Assembly: GCA_008933795.1 (NCBI GenBank)
Contig: WBUJ01000018.1
Coordinates: 1 to 38,362 of the forward strand
DNA: 38,362 nucleotides
Reading direction: 5' to 3'
Origin: Candidatus Contendibacter sp.
GTDB lineage: Bacteria; Pseudomonadota; Gammaproteobacteria; Competibacterales; Competibacteraceae
This document shows, piece after piece, positions 27,732-36,608 of the stretch. The translations under genes were made by a program, and so were the position numbers. A model generated the notes under the pieces. It was not told where the DNA came from, made no database searches, and saw nothing but the letters and a program-made list of their open reading frames with translations. Numbering within the stretch: the first letter of the stretch is position 1; each line of letters begins with the position of its first letter.

Positions 27732-30284
27732 ATGATCGAAGCCGCCTCCCTCGCCGACCCCCATGTTTCGAGCGCACCGGGCGATGCACTGCTCGACGAT
27801 TACCCGGTCCCTGCATCCGGCTACGACGAGATGTGCGCCGCGCCCGGCGTGTTGCGGCCTCATTGGCGCGACTTGGCGCGGTTCCTGGGGGAAACCGGCG
27901 GTGAGGAACTGGAGCGTCGCCACACCGAGGTCCAACGTCTGTTGCAGGCGGACGGCGTCACCTACAACAGCTACGGCGATCCGCACGGCGCGCCGTGGCG
28001 CTGGCGGGTGGACCCCGTTCCCCTGTTGATGACCGGCGAGGAATGGAGCGTGCTGGCGGCGGGAATGGAGCAGCGTTCGCGCCTGCTGAACGCTCTGCTG
28101 GCCGATCTGTATGACCAGCGGCTGGCGCTCCGTCAGGGCTGGCTACCGCCGGAGCTGATCTACGCCTATCCCGGTTTTCTCCATCCCTGCCATCGGGCCC
28201 TGCCGGCGGGTAGCCGCTGGCTGATCTTCCATGGAATCGACCTCGCCCGCGGCCCGGATGGCGCGTTCCGGGTCTATGGCGACCGCGCTCAGTCGCCGTC
28301 CGGCGCGGGCTACACTCTGGAAAACCGGATCATTCTGGCGCGGGCGCTGCCAATGCTCTATCGCGACGCGCCCCTGCGCCGGCTGGCCAGTTTCCTGGAG
28401 ACCGAGCGCGCCACCCTGGCCAAACTGGCGCGCCATCATCCCGAAAATCCTCATATGGTGTTGTTGACCCCCGGTCCGAACAGCCCGGTCTATTTCGAGC
28501 ACGCCTATCTGGCCAACTACCTGTCGCTCAGTCTGGTCGAAGGCGAGGATCTGGTGGTGCGGGATGGCCGGGTCTGGCTGAAAACCCTGGGCGGCTTGCG
28601 GCCGGTGGACGTCATCCTGCGGCGGGTGGCGGACGCCTACTGCGATCCGCTGGAACTGCGCGGCGACTCCCTGCTGGGCGTTCCCGGCTTGTTGCAGGCG
28701 GCGCGCGGCGGCCACGTCGCTCTCGCCAACGCCCTGGGCAGCGGCTTCATCGAAAATCCCGGGTTGGCCGCTTTCCTGCCGCCGCTGTGCCGGCAACTGC
28801 TGGGCGAGGATCTCAAACTGCCATCGCTACCGACTTGGTGGTGTGGCCATCCCGGCGACCGCAGCTATGTTCTGGCGAATCTGGAACGGCTGGTGATTCG
28901 TTCGATCCTGCCCAATCAGCCCCACTGGGACGGTTCCCGGCTCGACGCGGCGGCCCGCGCGCAACTGGCGGATCGCATCCAGGCCGCCCCGCATCTCTAT
29001 GTCGGCCAGGAAACGCTGCCGCTGTCCACCGCTCCGGTGCTGGAGGACGGCCAACTGACGCCGCGGCCGGTGATGCTGCGCGGTTTCACGGTCGCCGACG
29101 GCGACGGCTACCGGGCGATGCCGGGCGGCTTGGCGCGGGTGTCCTCGGGGCTGGATACCCTGCAAGCCGCGATGCAACAGGGCGGCATCAGCAAGGACTG
29201 GTGGGTGCTGGCGCCGACGCCGCAGAAGCACGTCAGCCTGCTGCGCCAGAGTTACGGCCCCATCTTCGTCACCCGCGACGGCAGCGACCTGCCCAGCCGG
29301 GTGGCCGATAACCTGTACTGGCTGGGGCGCTACAGCGAACGGTTGGACGGCACCGCCCGTCTGTTGCGGGAAGCGTTCGGACGGCTGCTGGAATGGGAGC
29401 AGGACAACACCGACGAGCGCTGCCTGGACGATCTGCTCGACGCCCTGGACATCCCGGTGCCGCCGGTGGCCGAATCGCCGCGCGCCCGCTTCTTCAGCCT
29501 GCGCCAGGCCCTGCTCGCCCTGATCGTGGACGCGGATCATGCCGACGGCCTGCGGATCATCCTGGACGGGATGCTGCGTACCGGGCGCGCAGTGCGCAAC
29601 CATCTGGGCGATGATAGCTGGCGCCTGCTCAACCGCCTGCAACAGCAAATTCAGGAGCCGCCGGAGGGCTTGGGCGCCCGGCAGGCGCGCGAGTTGCTGG
29701 AGGAGGATTTGATGCTGATCGCCGGGTTCTGCGGCCTGAACAACGAAACCATGCCGCACCATCAGGGCTGGCTGTTCCTCGACATCGGCCGCTATCTGGA
29801 GCGGGTGCTGCGCACCCTGGACCTGTTCCATCTGGCCTTCATCACCGCCCGCAATCCCGGCGTGCCGCTATGGGAAGTGGTGTTAACCATCACCGACAAC
29901 CTGACCGCCTACCGCCGCCGCTACCGTTCCGCGTTGCACCCGACCGCCATCATCGATCTGCTGCTGTTCGACGAGGATAACCCGCGCTCGGTCGGCTATC
30001 AGTTGCGGCGGCTGCAACGGAATATCGGCCGCTTGCAACAGCCCGATCACTCACCTTATCGCAGTGCCGAGGAACGACTGATTCTGGAAGCCCTCGCCAC
30101 CCTGCAACTGGCCGACATCGCGGCGCTGGCCACGCTATCCCAGGACAGCACCCGCTCCAGCACCGAACTGTCTCGCCTGCTGGAAGCCGTCGAGAAACCG
30201 CTGCTGGGTCTGTCCGACGCCCTCACCCACAGCCACTTCAGTCATGCCGAAGTTCCCCGGCAACTCATCGCGATGCGGCCATGA
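27732..30284 (+). CDS. Circularly permuted ATP-grasp / Alpha-E fusion protein
   Basis: An 850-residue fusion of two families that are often separate genes. Residues about 80-480 are the circularly permuted ATP-grasp (COG2308-like): NSYGDPHGAPWRWRVDPVPL, QRSRLLNALLADLYD, VYGDRAQSPSGAGYTLENR, LTPGPNSPVYFEHAYLA, LGSGFIENPGLAAFLP. From about 520 the Alpha-E domain (COG2307-like) starts with LPSRVADNLYWLGRYSERLD and continues all-helical to the end. The ATP-grasp family is predicted to form amide bonds using ATP, and Alpha-E usually accompanies it. A transglutaminase-like gene follows 100 bases later, the well-known companion in predicted peptide-tagging or small-peptide clusters. The product is unknown. 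ATG at 27732 has GGAA upstream. Confidence 0.9.
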   Translation: MIEAASLADPHVSSAPGDALLDDYPVPASGYDEMCAAPGVLRPHWRDLARFLGETGGEELERRHTEVQRLLQADGVTYNSYGDPHGAPWRWRVDPVPLLMTGEEWSVLAAGMEQRSRLLNALLADLYDQRLALRQGWLPPELIYAYPGFLHPCHRALPAGSRWLIFHGIDLARGPDGAFRVYGDRAQSPSGAGYTLENRIILARALPMLYRDAPLRRLASFLETERATLAKLARHHPENPHMVLLTPGPNSPVYFEHAYLANYLSLSLVEGEDLVVRDGRVWLKTLGGLRPVDVILRRVADAYCDPLELRGDSLLGVPGLLQAARGGHVALANALGSGFIENPGLAAFLPPLCRQLLGEDLKLPSLPTWWCGHPGDRSYVLANLERLVIRSILPNQPHWDGSRLDAAARAQLADRIQAAPHLYVGQETLPLSTAPVLEDGQLTPRPVMLRGFTVADGDGYRAMPGGLARVSSGLDTLQAAMQQGGISKDWWVLAPTPQKHVSLLRQSYGPIFVTRDGSDLPSRVADNLYWLGRYSERLDGTARLLREAFGRLLEWEQDNTDERCLDDLLDALDIPVPPVAESPRARFFSLRQALLALIVDADHADGLRIILDGMLRTGRAVRNHLGDDSWRLLNRLQQQIQEPPEGLGARQARELLEEDLMLIAGFCGLNNETMPHHQGWLFLDIGRYLERVLRTLDLFHLAFITARNPGVPLWEVVLTITDNLTAYRRRYRSALHPTAIIDLLLFDEDNPRSVGYQLRRLQRNIGRLQQPDHSPYRSAEERLILEALATLQLADIAALATLSQDSTRSSTELSRLLEAVEKPLLGLSDALTHSHFSHAEVPRQLIAMRP

Positions 30285-30301
30285 TGCCGAAGCCCGATCT
30301 G

Positions 30302-30356
30302 CGGGAGCCGGCCTGCAGGCGATAACCCGTTGAATCGCCAGCGAGCCGGCTCCTAC
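30302..30356. repeat. REP-like inverted pair
   Basis: Two imperfect copies of a roughly 22-base unit lie head to head: GGGAGCCGGCCTGCAGGCGAT on the plus strand (from 30303) and its counterpart at 30334-30356, which reads GTAGGAGCCGGCTCGCTGGC on the minus strand. They share GGAGCCGGC at the outer end and GGCGAT at the inner end, with a 10-base spacer. This is the layout of REP doublets in Pseudomonas-like genomes. It lies between the ATP-grasp and transglutaminase genes. Confidence 0.8.
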
Positions 30357-30384
30357 GAAAAACCAATATCCAGCGAGAAACGGC

Positions 30385-31287
30385 ATGAGGTACACCATCA
30401 CCCATCGCACCCTGTACCAGTACAGCAGCGGCGTGGCGCTGTGCCACAACGAAGCGCGGCTGTTGCCGAGAGAAACGCCCTGGCAGTTGTGCCGGCCCAG
30501 CCAGACCCGGATTAAGCCGCGGCCGGCGTTGTCGGTCGAGCGGCGGGATTTTTTCGGCAACCGGATACTGTACTTCGCCATTCAGGACGTCCATTGGCGG
30601 CTGGAAGTGACGGTCGCCACCGAGGTGCGAGTGTTGGACGAGCGACCGTTTGACGAATCCAGTCTGTCGCCACCCTGGGAGCATGCCTGCCAGATGTTGC
30701 GGGAAGACCCGGACCCGGAGATCATCGAAGCCCGGCTGTTCGGGCTGGATTCGCCGTTCGTGGTGGTTCGGCCGACGTTCCGGGACTACGCCGAACCCAG
30801 CTTTCCGCCGGGGCGGCCGCTGCTGGAAGCCGTGGCGGACTTGAACCAGCGGATTTACCGGGAATTCAAATACGACCCACACTTCACCACGGTGGCCACC
30901 CCGCTCGATGAGGTATTGCGCGAGCGGCGCGGTGTGTGTCAGGACTTCGCCCATCTGGCCATCGCCTGCCTGCGGGCGTTGGGGCTGGCGGCCCGCTACG
31001 TCAGCGGCTACCTGGAAACTCTGCCGCCGCCGGGCCAGCCGCGGTTGGTCGGCGCCGACGCCTCGCACGCCTGGCTGGCGGTCTACGTGCCCGGCGCCGG
31101 CTGGGCCGAATTCGACCCGACCAACAATTGCATGCCCAAGGAAAAACACGTCACCCTGGCTTGGGGTCGGGACTACGGCGATGTCGCCCCGTTGCGAGGG
31201 GTAATGACCGGCGGTGGCTCCCACTCGCTCAAGGTGGCGGTGGATGTCGAGCCCAGTCCGGAGCCTGTCAAACTCAAACCTTCCTAA
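30385..31287 (+). CDS. Transglutaminase-like cysteine protease
   Basis: A 300-residue protein with the Bact_transglu_N region (MRYTITHRTLYQYSSGV; CHNEARLLPR) and a catalytic core whose triad is visible: Cys185 in RRGVCQDFAHL, His228 in DASHAWLAVYVPG and Asp244 in WAEFDPTNN. No signal peptide, so it should be cytoplasmic like its partners. Family members next to circularly permuted ATP-grasp genes are thought to act as peptidases or amide-exchange enzymes on the ligase product. The stop codon overlaps the stop of the convergent uspA-like gene by two bases. Confidence 0.92.
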   Translation: MRYTITHRTLYQYSSGVALCHNEARLLPRETPWQLCRPSQTRIKPRPALSVERRDFFGNRILYFAIQDVHWRLEVTVATEVRVLDERPFDESSLSPPWEHACQMLREDPDPEIIEARLFGLDSPFVVVRPTFRDYAEPSFPPGRPLLEAVADLNQRIYREFKYDPHFTTVATPLDEVLRERRGVCQDFAHLAIACLRALGLAARYVSGYLETLPPPGQPRLVGADASHAWLAVYVPGAGWAEFDPTNNCMPKEKHVTLAWGRDYGDVAPLRGVMTGGGSHSLKVAVDVEPSPEPVKLKPS

Positions 31288-31721
31288 ATTCGCACCGCCA
31301 GCACGTCGCAGGGCGCGCCGTGCAACACGGCGTTGGCGGTCGAACCCAAGAGCAACGCCAACCCGTGGCGGCCGTGGCTGCCGACCACGATCAGATCCGC
31401 ACCGTGATCCCGGGCCGCGCCGAGAATGCCTTCCTTGGTGGATGGCGCGTTGACCACCCACTTCTCGGCATCCTCCGCGCCCAGCCGCTGCGCCAATTCC
31501 CCGAGCAGCTCCCGCGCCTCCCGCAGCAAGGCTTCGTCGGGCAGTTCCGGCAGGACTGGCAGCAATTCGTAGCCGCCGCCCAGGCTGATGTTGATGTCCT
31601 CAACCACGTGAATGAGGCTCAAGCGCGCCCCGCAGCGCCGGGCGATCTCCCGGGCGCGTTCTCCCACCCGCAGCGCGTCATCGGAAAAATCAGCCGCGAA
31701 CAGAATATGTTGATACGTCAT
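31284..31721 (-). CDS. Universal stress protein, UspA family
   Basis: A 145-residue single-domain USP. ATG at 31721 (MTYQHILFAADFSDDAL) has GGGAG eight bases upstream and is preferred to an in-frame start 16 codons earlier. The nucleotide-binding motif is intact: GSHGRHGLALLLGSTANAVL (G-2x-G-9x-G-S/T), so it belongs to the ATP-binding type. It follows the TPR lipoprotein gene by 51 bases on the same strand and converges on the transglutaminase gene. Confidence 0.92.
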   Translation of the reverse strand: MTYQHILFAADFSDDALRVGERAREIARRCGARLSLIHVVEDINISLGGGYELLPVLPELPDEALLREARELLGELAQRLGAEDAEKWVVNAPSTKEGILGAARDHGADLIVVGSHGRHGLALLLGSTANAVLHGAPCDVLAVRI

Positions 31722-31772
31722 GTCATGTTCTCCCGTCGATCGAACTTGCGGCGCTGGGCTGTCCGCCATCGG

Positions 31773-32285
31773 TCATTGCGCCGCTTCCAGTAGCGTTTGC
31801 AAAAACTCGCGGGTTTCCCGGCGGGCTGGATCGTCCGGAGGCAAGCGTTGTTGCGCCTCGCGCAGAGCACCGACGCCCAGTCTGACTTGCACTAGGCCGA
31901 GATTGTGCAGGGTTCGGGCCTCGTCGCGGCGGCGCAGCGCCTCCCGGTAAGCGCGTTCCGCCGCATCCAGCCGCCCCTGCTCGGCGTACAGATTGCCGAG
32001 TTGAAACCAGGGTCCGGCGTCGTTCGGTTGCAGCCGGGTCCATTGCAAATAATAACCCTCCGCCACGTCCCAGCGCCCCGTTTCATAGGCCTGCCGGGCG
32101 CGTTCCTCGACAAACGCTGAATTGGGCGGCTTGGCGGTGGCGAACGTCGGCGGCGTGGCCGTCGGACCGGCGTCCTCGATCCGCGGGCGCGCGGCGGTCG
32201 TGGCCGTCACGCCAAAACCGCTTTCCAGCGTGGCGCAGCCGGCCAGCATGGCGGAATAGAGAAGGGCTAAACACATCCGGGGCAT
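31773..32285 (-). CDS. TPR-repeat lipoprotein
   Basis: A 170-residue protein with a lipoprotein signal peptide: hydrophobic LALLYSAMLAGC with the acylated Cys17 in the LAGC lipobox. A low-complexity stretch rich in Thr, Ala and Pro (about 25-55) leads to two or three TPR units (RQAYETGRWDVAEGYYLQW, then PWFQLGNLYAEQGRLDAAE and TLHNLGLVQVRLG). It probably scaffolds envelope proteins; the partner is unknown. ATG at 32285 has GAAGGG upstream. It may share a transcript with the USP gene downstream. The 210 bases before it (32286-32495) hold no gene I can support. Confidence 0.82.
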   Translation of the reverse strand: MPRMCLALLYSAMLAGCATLESGFGVTATTAARPRIEDAGPTATPPTFATAKPPNSAFVEERARQAYETGRWDVAEGYYLQWTRLQPNDAGPWFQLGNLYAEQGRLDAAERAYREALRRRDEARTLHNLGLVQVRLGVGALREAQQRLPPDDPARRETREFLQTLLEAAQ

Positions 32286-32495
32286 GCGACCCTTCTCCGA
32301 TGGGAAACTCTATGCACCTTGATTCGCTTGGTTTTGGGGATCAAGGAACCGGACTGTTTTATGCGAACTTTCATGGGTCGCCCGGTCGCCGCCAGCAGCC
32401 CGGCTATCTCAACTTTACCGTATCCGCGAATTGCCGCCCTGGCCTGAGGGTTGATTGGGCCGCCCGACTTTATAGCCCGCCGCTTTTACCTTCAT

Positions 32496-32819
32496 TCAAA
32501 CGCTGAAGCTTTCCCCGCAGCCGCACAGTTCCTTGGCGTTGGGGTTGCGGAAGCGGAAGCCTTCGTTAAGTCCCTGTTTGGCGTAGTCCACTTCCATACC
32601 GTCTAGGTGGGGCAGGTTTTTGACGCTGACCACGACCTTGACGCCCTGCGATTCGAACACCTCGTCGTCGGGAGCAATCGTGTCGGCCAGCCCAACGGTG
32701 TACATGTAGCCGGAACAGCCGGTGTTGCGCACGCCCAGCCGCAGGCCATGCGCTTGGCTTTTTTGGGCCAGAAAGGCGCGGGCGCGGGCGGCGGCGGTTT
32801 CGGTGAGGGTGATCGTCAT
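32496..32819 (-). CDS. iscA: Iron-sulfur cluster assembly protein IscA
   Basis: A 107-residue A-type carrier of Fe-S clusters, equal in length to E. coli IscA and close to it throughout (MTITLTETAAARARAFL at the N-terminus; LNEGFRFRNPNAKELCGCGE near the C-terminus). The three cluster-binding cysteines are present: Cys35 in NTGCSGYMY, and Cys99 and Cys101 in ELCGCGESF. ATG at 32819 has AGGAGAAA upstream. It is the last of cysE, the iscU-like gene and iscA, 25 bases after the iscU-like stop. hscB, hscA and fdx do not follow. Confidence 0.95.
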   Translation of the reverse strand: MTITLTETAAARARAFLAQKSQAHGLRLGVRNTGCSGYMYTVGLADTIAPDDEVFESQGVKVVVSVKNLPHLDGMEVDYAKQGLNEGFRFRNPNAKELCGCGESFSV

Positions 32820-32844
32820 GGCGGTTTCTCCTGATATAAAGCGT

Positions 32845-33258
32845 TTAGGGATGATCGGATTGGATAGCGGCGGGCGGAGTTGGTTGCGCGGCGCAAGCGC
32901 GCAGCGCCATCTTGAGCGCGGTTTCGGCCAGCACGGCGCAATACAGCTTCTCCGGCGGTAAGCCGAGTGTTTCGACCAGTTCGTGATGCCGGAAGCGCGC
33001 GGCTTGCGCCAGCGTTCGACCCTGGAGCCATTCGGCCAGTAGCGAGCCGCAGGCGATGAGCCAGCCGCAACCGTAGGCTTTGAACCGGGCGGCGGTGATC
33101 GAGCCGGCCGCATCGATCCGCAGGTGCAGTTGCAGGATGGCGCCGCTGACCGGTTCGCCCACCCGGGCCGTCGCCACGTCGGGGGCATCCGCATCCAGCG
33201 CGCCGACGTGGCGCGAGTGGTCGAAATGGGCGCGCGCCACCGCGCTCAGGGCTTGCAT
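32845..33258 (-). CDS. IscU/NifU-like scaffold paralogue with degenerate ligand set
   Basis: A 137-residue protein aligning along its length with IscU: AHFDHSRHVGALD, then ARFKAYGCGWLIACGSLLAE and LGLPPEKLYCAVLAETALK. Of the five cluster ligands of E. coli IscU, Cys63 and Cys106 are kept (Cys64 and Cys107 here). Cys37 is Ser38 (GEPVSGAIL against GAPACGDV), Asp39 is Ala40, and His105 is Tyr106. An extra Cys70 lies in IACGSL. The chaperone-recognition motif LPPVK is nearly kept as LPPEK. It can hardly hold a cluster in the usual way and may serve as a regulator, adaptor or decoy scaffold. It starts eight bases after the cysE stop, with a weak ribosome site. Confidence 0.85.
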   Translation of the reverse strand: MQALSAVARAHFDHSRHVGALDADAPDVATARVGEPVSGAILQLHLRIDAAGSITAARFKAYGCGWLIACGSLLAEWLQGRTLAQAARFRHHELVETLGLPPEKLYCAVLAETALKMALRACAAQPTPPAAIQSDHP

Positions 33259-33266
33259 GGTCGGAG

Positions 33267-34094
33267 CTACATCGAAGCGCCGGCGTTCCGGCCAGCCTCG
33301 GCCGCGTCCGGAGCGCCGGACACGGACCAGCCTTCCTGGCTGGTGGCCGAATGCAGCGCGCAGCCGTTCAGCTCGGGCAGGCATGGTTCGCCCGGCTCGA
33401 TGCCAGCGGCGCGCAGCGTCTGGCAAAGCTGACGGACGGTGCGGTCCAGAGCGTGGATGTGATCGAGCATCTGGTTGATGGCGTGGGCCTCGGGATCGGG
33501 CAGGTCGGGAGTAGCGCCGTAGGCGTCGAAACCGAGCTTGCGGGCGATCTCGCGGCGCACGTCGTCGGTTGTGCCGCCGGCCTCGACAACCCGGCCCGGC
33601 ACGCCGACCACCGTGGCGCGGGCGGGCACTTCCTTGATCACCACCGAGTTGGAGCCGATGCGGGCATGATCGCCGACCTTGAACGGCCCGAGCACCTTCG
33701 CGCCGGCGCCGATCACCACGTTGTTGCCCAGGGTGGGGTGGCGCTTGCCCTTGCTCCAACTGGTGCCGCCCAGGGTGACGCCCTGATAGAGGGTGCAGTC
33801 GTCGCCGATCTCGGCGGTTTCGCCGATGACCACGCCCATGCCGTGATCGATGAAAAAGCGCCGGCCGATCCTGGCGCCCGGATGAATCTCGATCCCAGTC
33901 AGCCAGCGGGCGATGGCCGACAGGAAGCGCGCCAACCACTTCAGGCCCAGGTTCCACAGGGCATGATTGAGCCGATGGAACAGCACGGCGTGGATGCCAG
34001 GATAGGCGGTGAGAACCTCGAAGACATTGCGCGCTGCTGGATCGCGGTCGAATACCGAGTAAATGTCTTCCCGCAGACGTTGCCAAAACGCCAT
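33267..34094 (-). CDS. cysE: Serine O-acetyltransferase CysE
   Basis: Makes O-acetylserine, the carbon skeleton for cysteine, and so supplies the sulfur donor for Fe-S assembly. The 275 residues from ATG 34094 ([23 protein letters not shown]) match the family's length. The N-terminal helical domain is followed by a left-handed beta helix of hexapeptide repeats ([57 protein letters not shown]). Active-site regions [12 protein letters not shown] and KGKRHPTLG are intact. The C-terminal tail is long and ends before the iscU-like gene. A -10 TATAAT lies about 64 bases upstream of the start. Confidence 0.95.
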   Translation of the reverse strand: MAFWQRLREDIYSVFDRDPAARNVFEVLTAYPGIHAVLFHRLNHALWNLGLKWLARFLSAIARWLTGIEIHPGARIGRRFFIDHGMGVVIGETAEIGDDCTLYQGVTLGGTSWSKGKRHPTLGNNVVIGAGAKVLGPFKVGDHARIGSNSVVIKEVPARATVVGVPGRVVEAGGTTDDVRREIARKLGFDAYGATPDLPDPEAHAINQMLDHIHALDRTVRQLCQTLRAAGIEPGEPCLPELNGCALHSATSQEGWSVSGAPDAAEAGRNAGASM

Positions 34095-34157
34095 GATGAA
34101 TGTATCCAGAAGGTTGCTGGTGGAGAGAACCCACCGCGCGCGGCGGCAGGGGCAAGA

Positions 34158-34163
34158 ATTATA
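34158..34163 (-). promoter_or_regulatory. Probable -10 element of the cysE operon
   Basis: On the minus strand TATAAT, a perfect -10 box, stands 64 bases before the cysE ATG. No good -35 is seen at 16-18 bases. The rest of the 284-bp divergent region (34095-34378) shows no other gene or clear promoter. Confidence 0.45.
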
Positions 34164-34378
34164 GCAATCCGCCGGACCGGGCATCGCGCTGGTTTGCGGG
34201 TTGCCCGCCCGGCGCGGGGTGCGATGAGCGCAAGGGCGTTGGGAACGGTTTGAGAACCGGATTGGCTTTAACCGACGCTCGGTCCTAAGATTGGTTGTGT
34301 TTTTGGCGCTGTCCGCAGTTCGGGCAAGGTCTCGAAGCCGGCGGCTAAACGATTTCAAAGGGGTGGAGGGTAGCGACC

Positions 34379-35152
34379 GTGAAGCCATGGATCCATGAAG
34401 ATATTCTCAAGACTTGGACCGACGCCCAGAAGCGGCTATGGGAAAGTCTCTGTTCGGCCGTACCGTTGCAACCGCCCACGGGCGTCGAGGCTTGGCGGGA
34501 AACCTATTTGAAGAACCTGGCGAGCTGGGAAGCGGCGGTCCAGCGGTCGCTGGAGCAGGAAGCCGCCTGGGTAGAGGAGTGGGTGCGGCGCGTCGCCCGG
34601 GAGAAGGGTGCGCCCGAGATGATGGCGTCCTGGGTGCGACAGATGGAAGAGGTGTTGCAGCGCTGGATTCAAACCCAGAACCAGTGGTGGAACGATTACT
34701 TCGCGGTTCTGCGTCGCGGTGGGTTTGCTCCGCCAACTCCCACCGAACCGCTGGCGGCGGCGGACACGACGGAAACCGTGGCGCCGGAGCCGCCCGTTGT
34801 GGTGGAATCGCCGGTCACGGTGGAGCCGCCCCCGATCGCGTCCGCGCCGCCGTCCGCCCCCGAACCGACGCCGGTTGCCGAAGCGCCGGTTGTCGAAGCG
34901 CCCGTTGCCCAACCCGCCGCCGTTGTCCCGGAATCGCCCGACGACCTCAAGCTGATCAACGGCATCGGTCCAGCCTTGGAAAAGAAGCTGAATGCTTGCG
35001 GCGTGGCCAGTTTTCGGGAGCTGGCCACGCTGAGCGACGCCGATATTCAACGGATCGAAACCGTCATCAAGTTCGTGGGCCGCATCCGCCGCGAAGACTG
35101 GATCGGTCAGGCCAAGGCACACTACTTGCTTAAATACGGCGAGCCACTTTAA
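34379..35152 (+). CDS. Phasin/PhaE-like helical protein with C-terminal helix-hairpin-helix domain
   Basis: A 257-residue protein in three parts. Residues 1-118 are helical and Trp/Glu-rich ([52 protein letters not shown]), like phasins or the PhaE subunit of class III PHA synthase. Residues 119-185 are a Pro/Val/Glu/Ala linker with PV-x-EA repeats. From about 188 a helix-hairpin-helix domain follows ([37 protein letters not shown]), as found on some L21- or NuoE-fused proteins. A granule-associated protein that also touches nucleic acid is one reading; the phasin link rests on composition rather than motif. GTG at 34379 has GGAGGG upstream. asnS starts 22 bases later. Confidence 0.75.
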   Translation: MKPWIHEDILKTWTDAQKRLWESLCSAVPLQPPTGVEAWRETYLKNLASWEAAVQRSLEQEAAWVEEWVRRVAREKGAPEMMASWVRQMEEVLQRWIQTQNQWWNDYFAVLRRGGFAPPTPTEPLAAADTTETVAPEPPVVVESPVTVEPPPIASAPPSAPEPTPVAEAPVVEAPVAQPAAVVPESPDDLKLINGIGPALEKKLNACGVASFRELATLSDADIQRIETVIKFVGRIRREDWIGQAKAHYLLKYGEPL

Positions 35153-35174
35153 GTCACCGGGAACAGACCGTTCG

Positions 35175-36575
35175 ATGTCCGCGTACCCCATCGCCGCCGT
35201 GTTGGGCGGCCGCATCCCGCCAGGTAGCCGGATCACGGTGCAGGGTTGGGTGCGCACCCGCCGCGATTCCAAGGCTGGCCTGTCCTTCATCGCGGTCCAC
35301 GACGGCTCGTGCTTCGAACCCTTGCAGGTGATCGCGCCGGTCGAACTGCCGAATTACGCCAGCGAGGTGACGCATTTGACCGCCGGTTGCGCGATCCGCG
35401 TCATCGGCGAACTGGTTCCCTCCGCCGGCAAGGGCCAGAGCGTGGAACTGCGGGCCGAGCGGATCGAGGTGGTGGGTGGGGTCGAGGATCCGGAAACCTA
35501 TCCTGTCGCGCCCAAGCCGCACAGCTTCGAGTATTTGCGGTCGGTGGCGCATCTGCGCCCGCGCACCAACAGCATCGGCGCGGTGGCACGGGTGCGGCAT
35601 TGCTTGGCCCAAGCCATCCAGCGCTTTTTCCACGACCGGGGCTATTTCTGGATTCACACCCCGATCATCACCGCCAGCGATTGCGAGGGCGCCGGCGCGC
35701 TATTCCGGGTCAGCACCCTGGACTTGGTCAACCCGCCGCGCGGCGCCGATGGCGGCATCGATTTCAGCCAGGACTTCTTCGGCCGCGAGACTTTTCTGAC
35801 GGTCTCCGGCCAACTCAACGTCGAAGCGTACTGTCTGGCGTTGTCGAAGGTCTATACGTTTGGCCCGACGTTTCGCGCCGAAAATTCCAACACCAGCCGC
35901 CATCTGGCCGAGTTCTGGATGGTCGAACCGGAAACCGCCTTCGCCGACCTTCACGCCAACGCTGATCTGGCCGAGGCGTTGCTGAAGTTCATCTTCCAGG
36001 CGGTGCTGGAGGAACGCGCCGACGACATGGCCTTCTTCGTCCAGCGCATCGATCGAACCTGCGTTCGGCGACTGGAACAGGTGGTGCGATCGCCGTTCGA
36101 ACGGATGGATTACGACGAGGCGATCCGGATTCTGCAACGAACCGATCGGTCGTTCGAATTTCCGGTGGAGTGGGGCATGGACCTGCAGTCCGAGCACGAG
36201 CGCTATCTGGCCGAGGACTATGTGGGTCGGCCGCTGGTGCTGATGAACTATCCGAAAGCGATCAAGAGCTTCTACATGCGGCTGAACGACGACGGCCGCA
36301 CGGTGGCGGCGATGGACGTGCTGGCGCCGGGCATCGGCGAGATCGTCGGCGGCAGCCAGCGAGAGGAACGGCTGGATGTGCTGGACGCGCGCCTGGATGC
36401 GCTGGGCATGAACAAAACGGCTTATAATTGGTATCGGGATCTGCGTCGTTACGGCAGCGTGCCCCATGCCGGGTTCGGGCTGGGGTTTGAGCGCACGGTC
36501 AGCTACGTGACCGGCATGGCCAACGTCCGGGATGTGATCCCGTTCCCGCGCACGCCCCGCAGCGCGGATTTCTAG
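35175..36575 (+). CDS. asnS: Asparaginyl-tRNA synthetase
   Basis: A class II synthetase charging tRNA-Asn. The 466 residues match E. coli AsnRS in length and almost throughout. The N-terminal OB-fold anticodon-binding domain has [17 protein letters not shown] and the hinge [17 protein letters not shown]. Motif 2 is [20 protein letters not shown]; motif 3 is [15 protein letters not shown]; the end is [15 protein letters not shown] at 35175 aligns with the usual N-terminus, though no strong ribosome site is seen. Presence of AsnRS means direct Asn-tRNA synthesis rather than the amidotransferase route alone. Confidence 0.97.
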   Translation: MSAYPIAAVLGGRIPPGSRITVQGWVRTRRDSKAGLSFIAVHDGSCFEPLQVIAPVELPNYASEVTHLTAGCAIRVIGELVPSAGKGQSVELRAERIEVVGGVEDPETYPVAPKPHSFEYLRSVAHLRPRTNSIGAVARVRHCLAQAIQRFFHDRGYFWIHTPIITASDCEGAGALFRVSTLDLVNPPRGADGGIDFSQDFFGRETFLTVSGQLNVEAYCLALSKVYTFGPTFRAENSNTSRHLAEFWMVEPETAFADLHANADLAEALLKFIFQAVLEERADDMAFFVQRIDRTCVRRLEQVVRSPFERMDYDEAIRILQRTDRSFEFPVEWGMDLQSEHERYLAEDYVGRPLVLMNYPKAIKSFYMRLNDDGRTVAAMDVLAPGIGEIVGGSQREERLDVLDARLDALGMNKTAYNWYRDLRRYGSVPHAGFGLGFERTVSYVTGMANVRDVIPFPRTPRSADF

Positions 36576-36608
36576 CGGCCCGTTTCACGCCACCCCCGGT
36601 TCGCCGTC

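Noticed and set aside
32300..32506. 68-codon plus-strand frame in the gap between the TPR lipoprotein and iscA
   Set aside because: No ribosome site and an ordinary-looking peptide without recognisable features; insufficient support.
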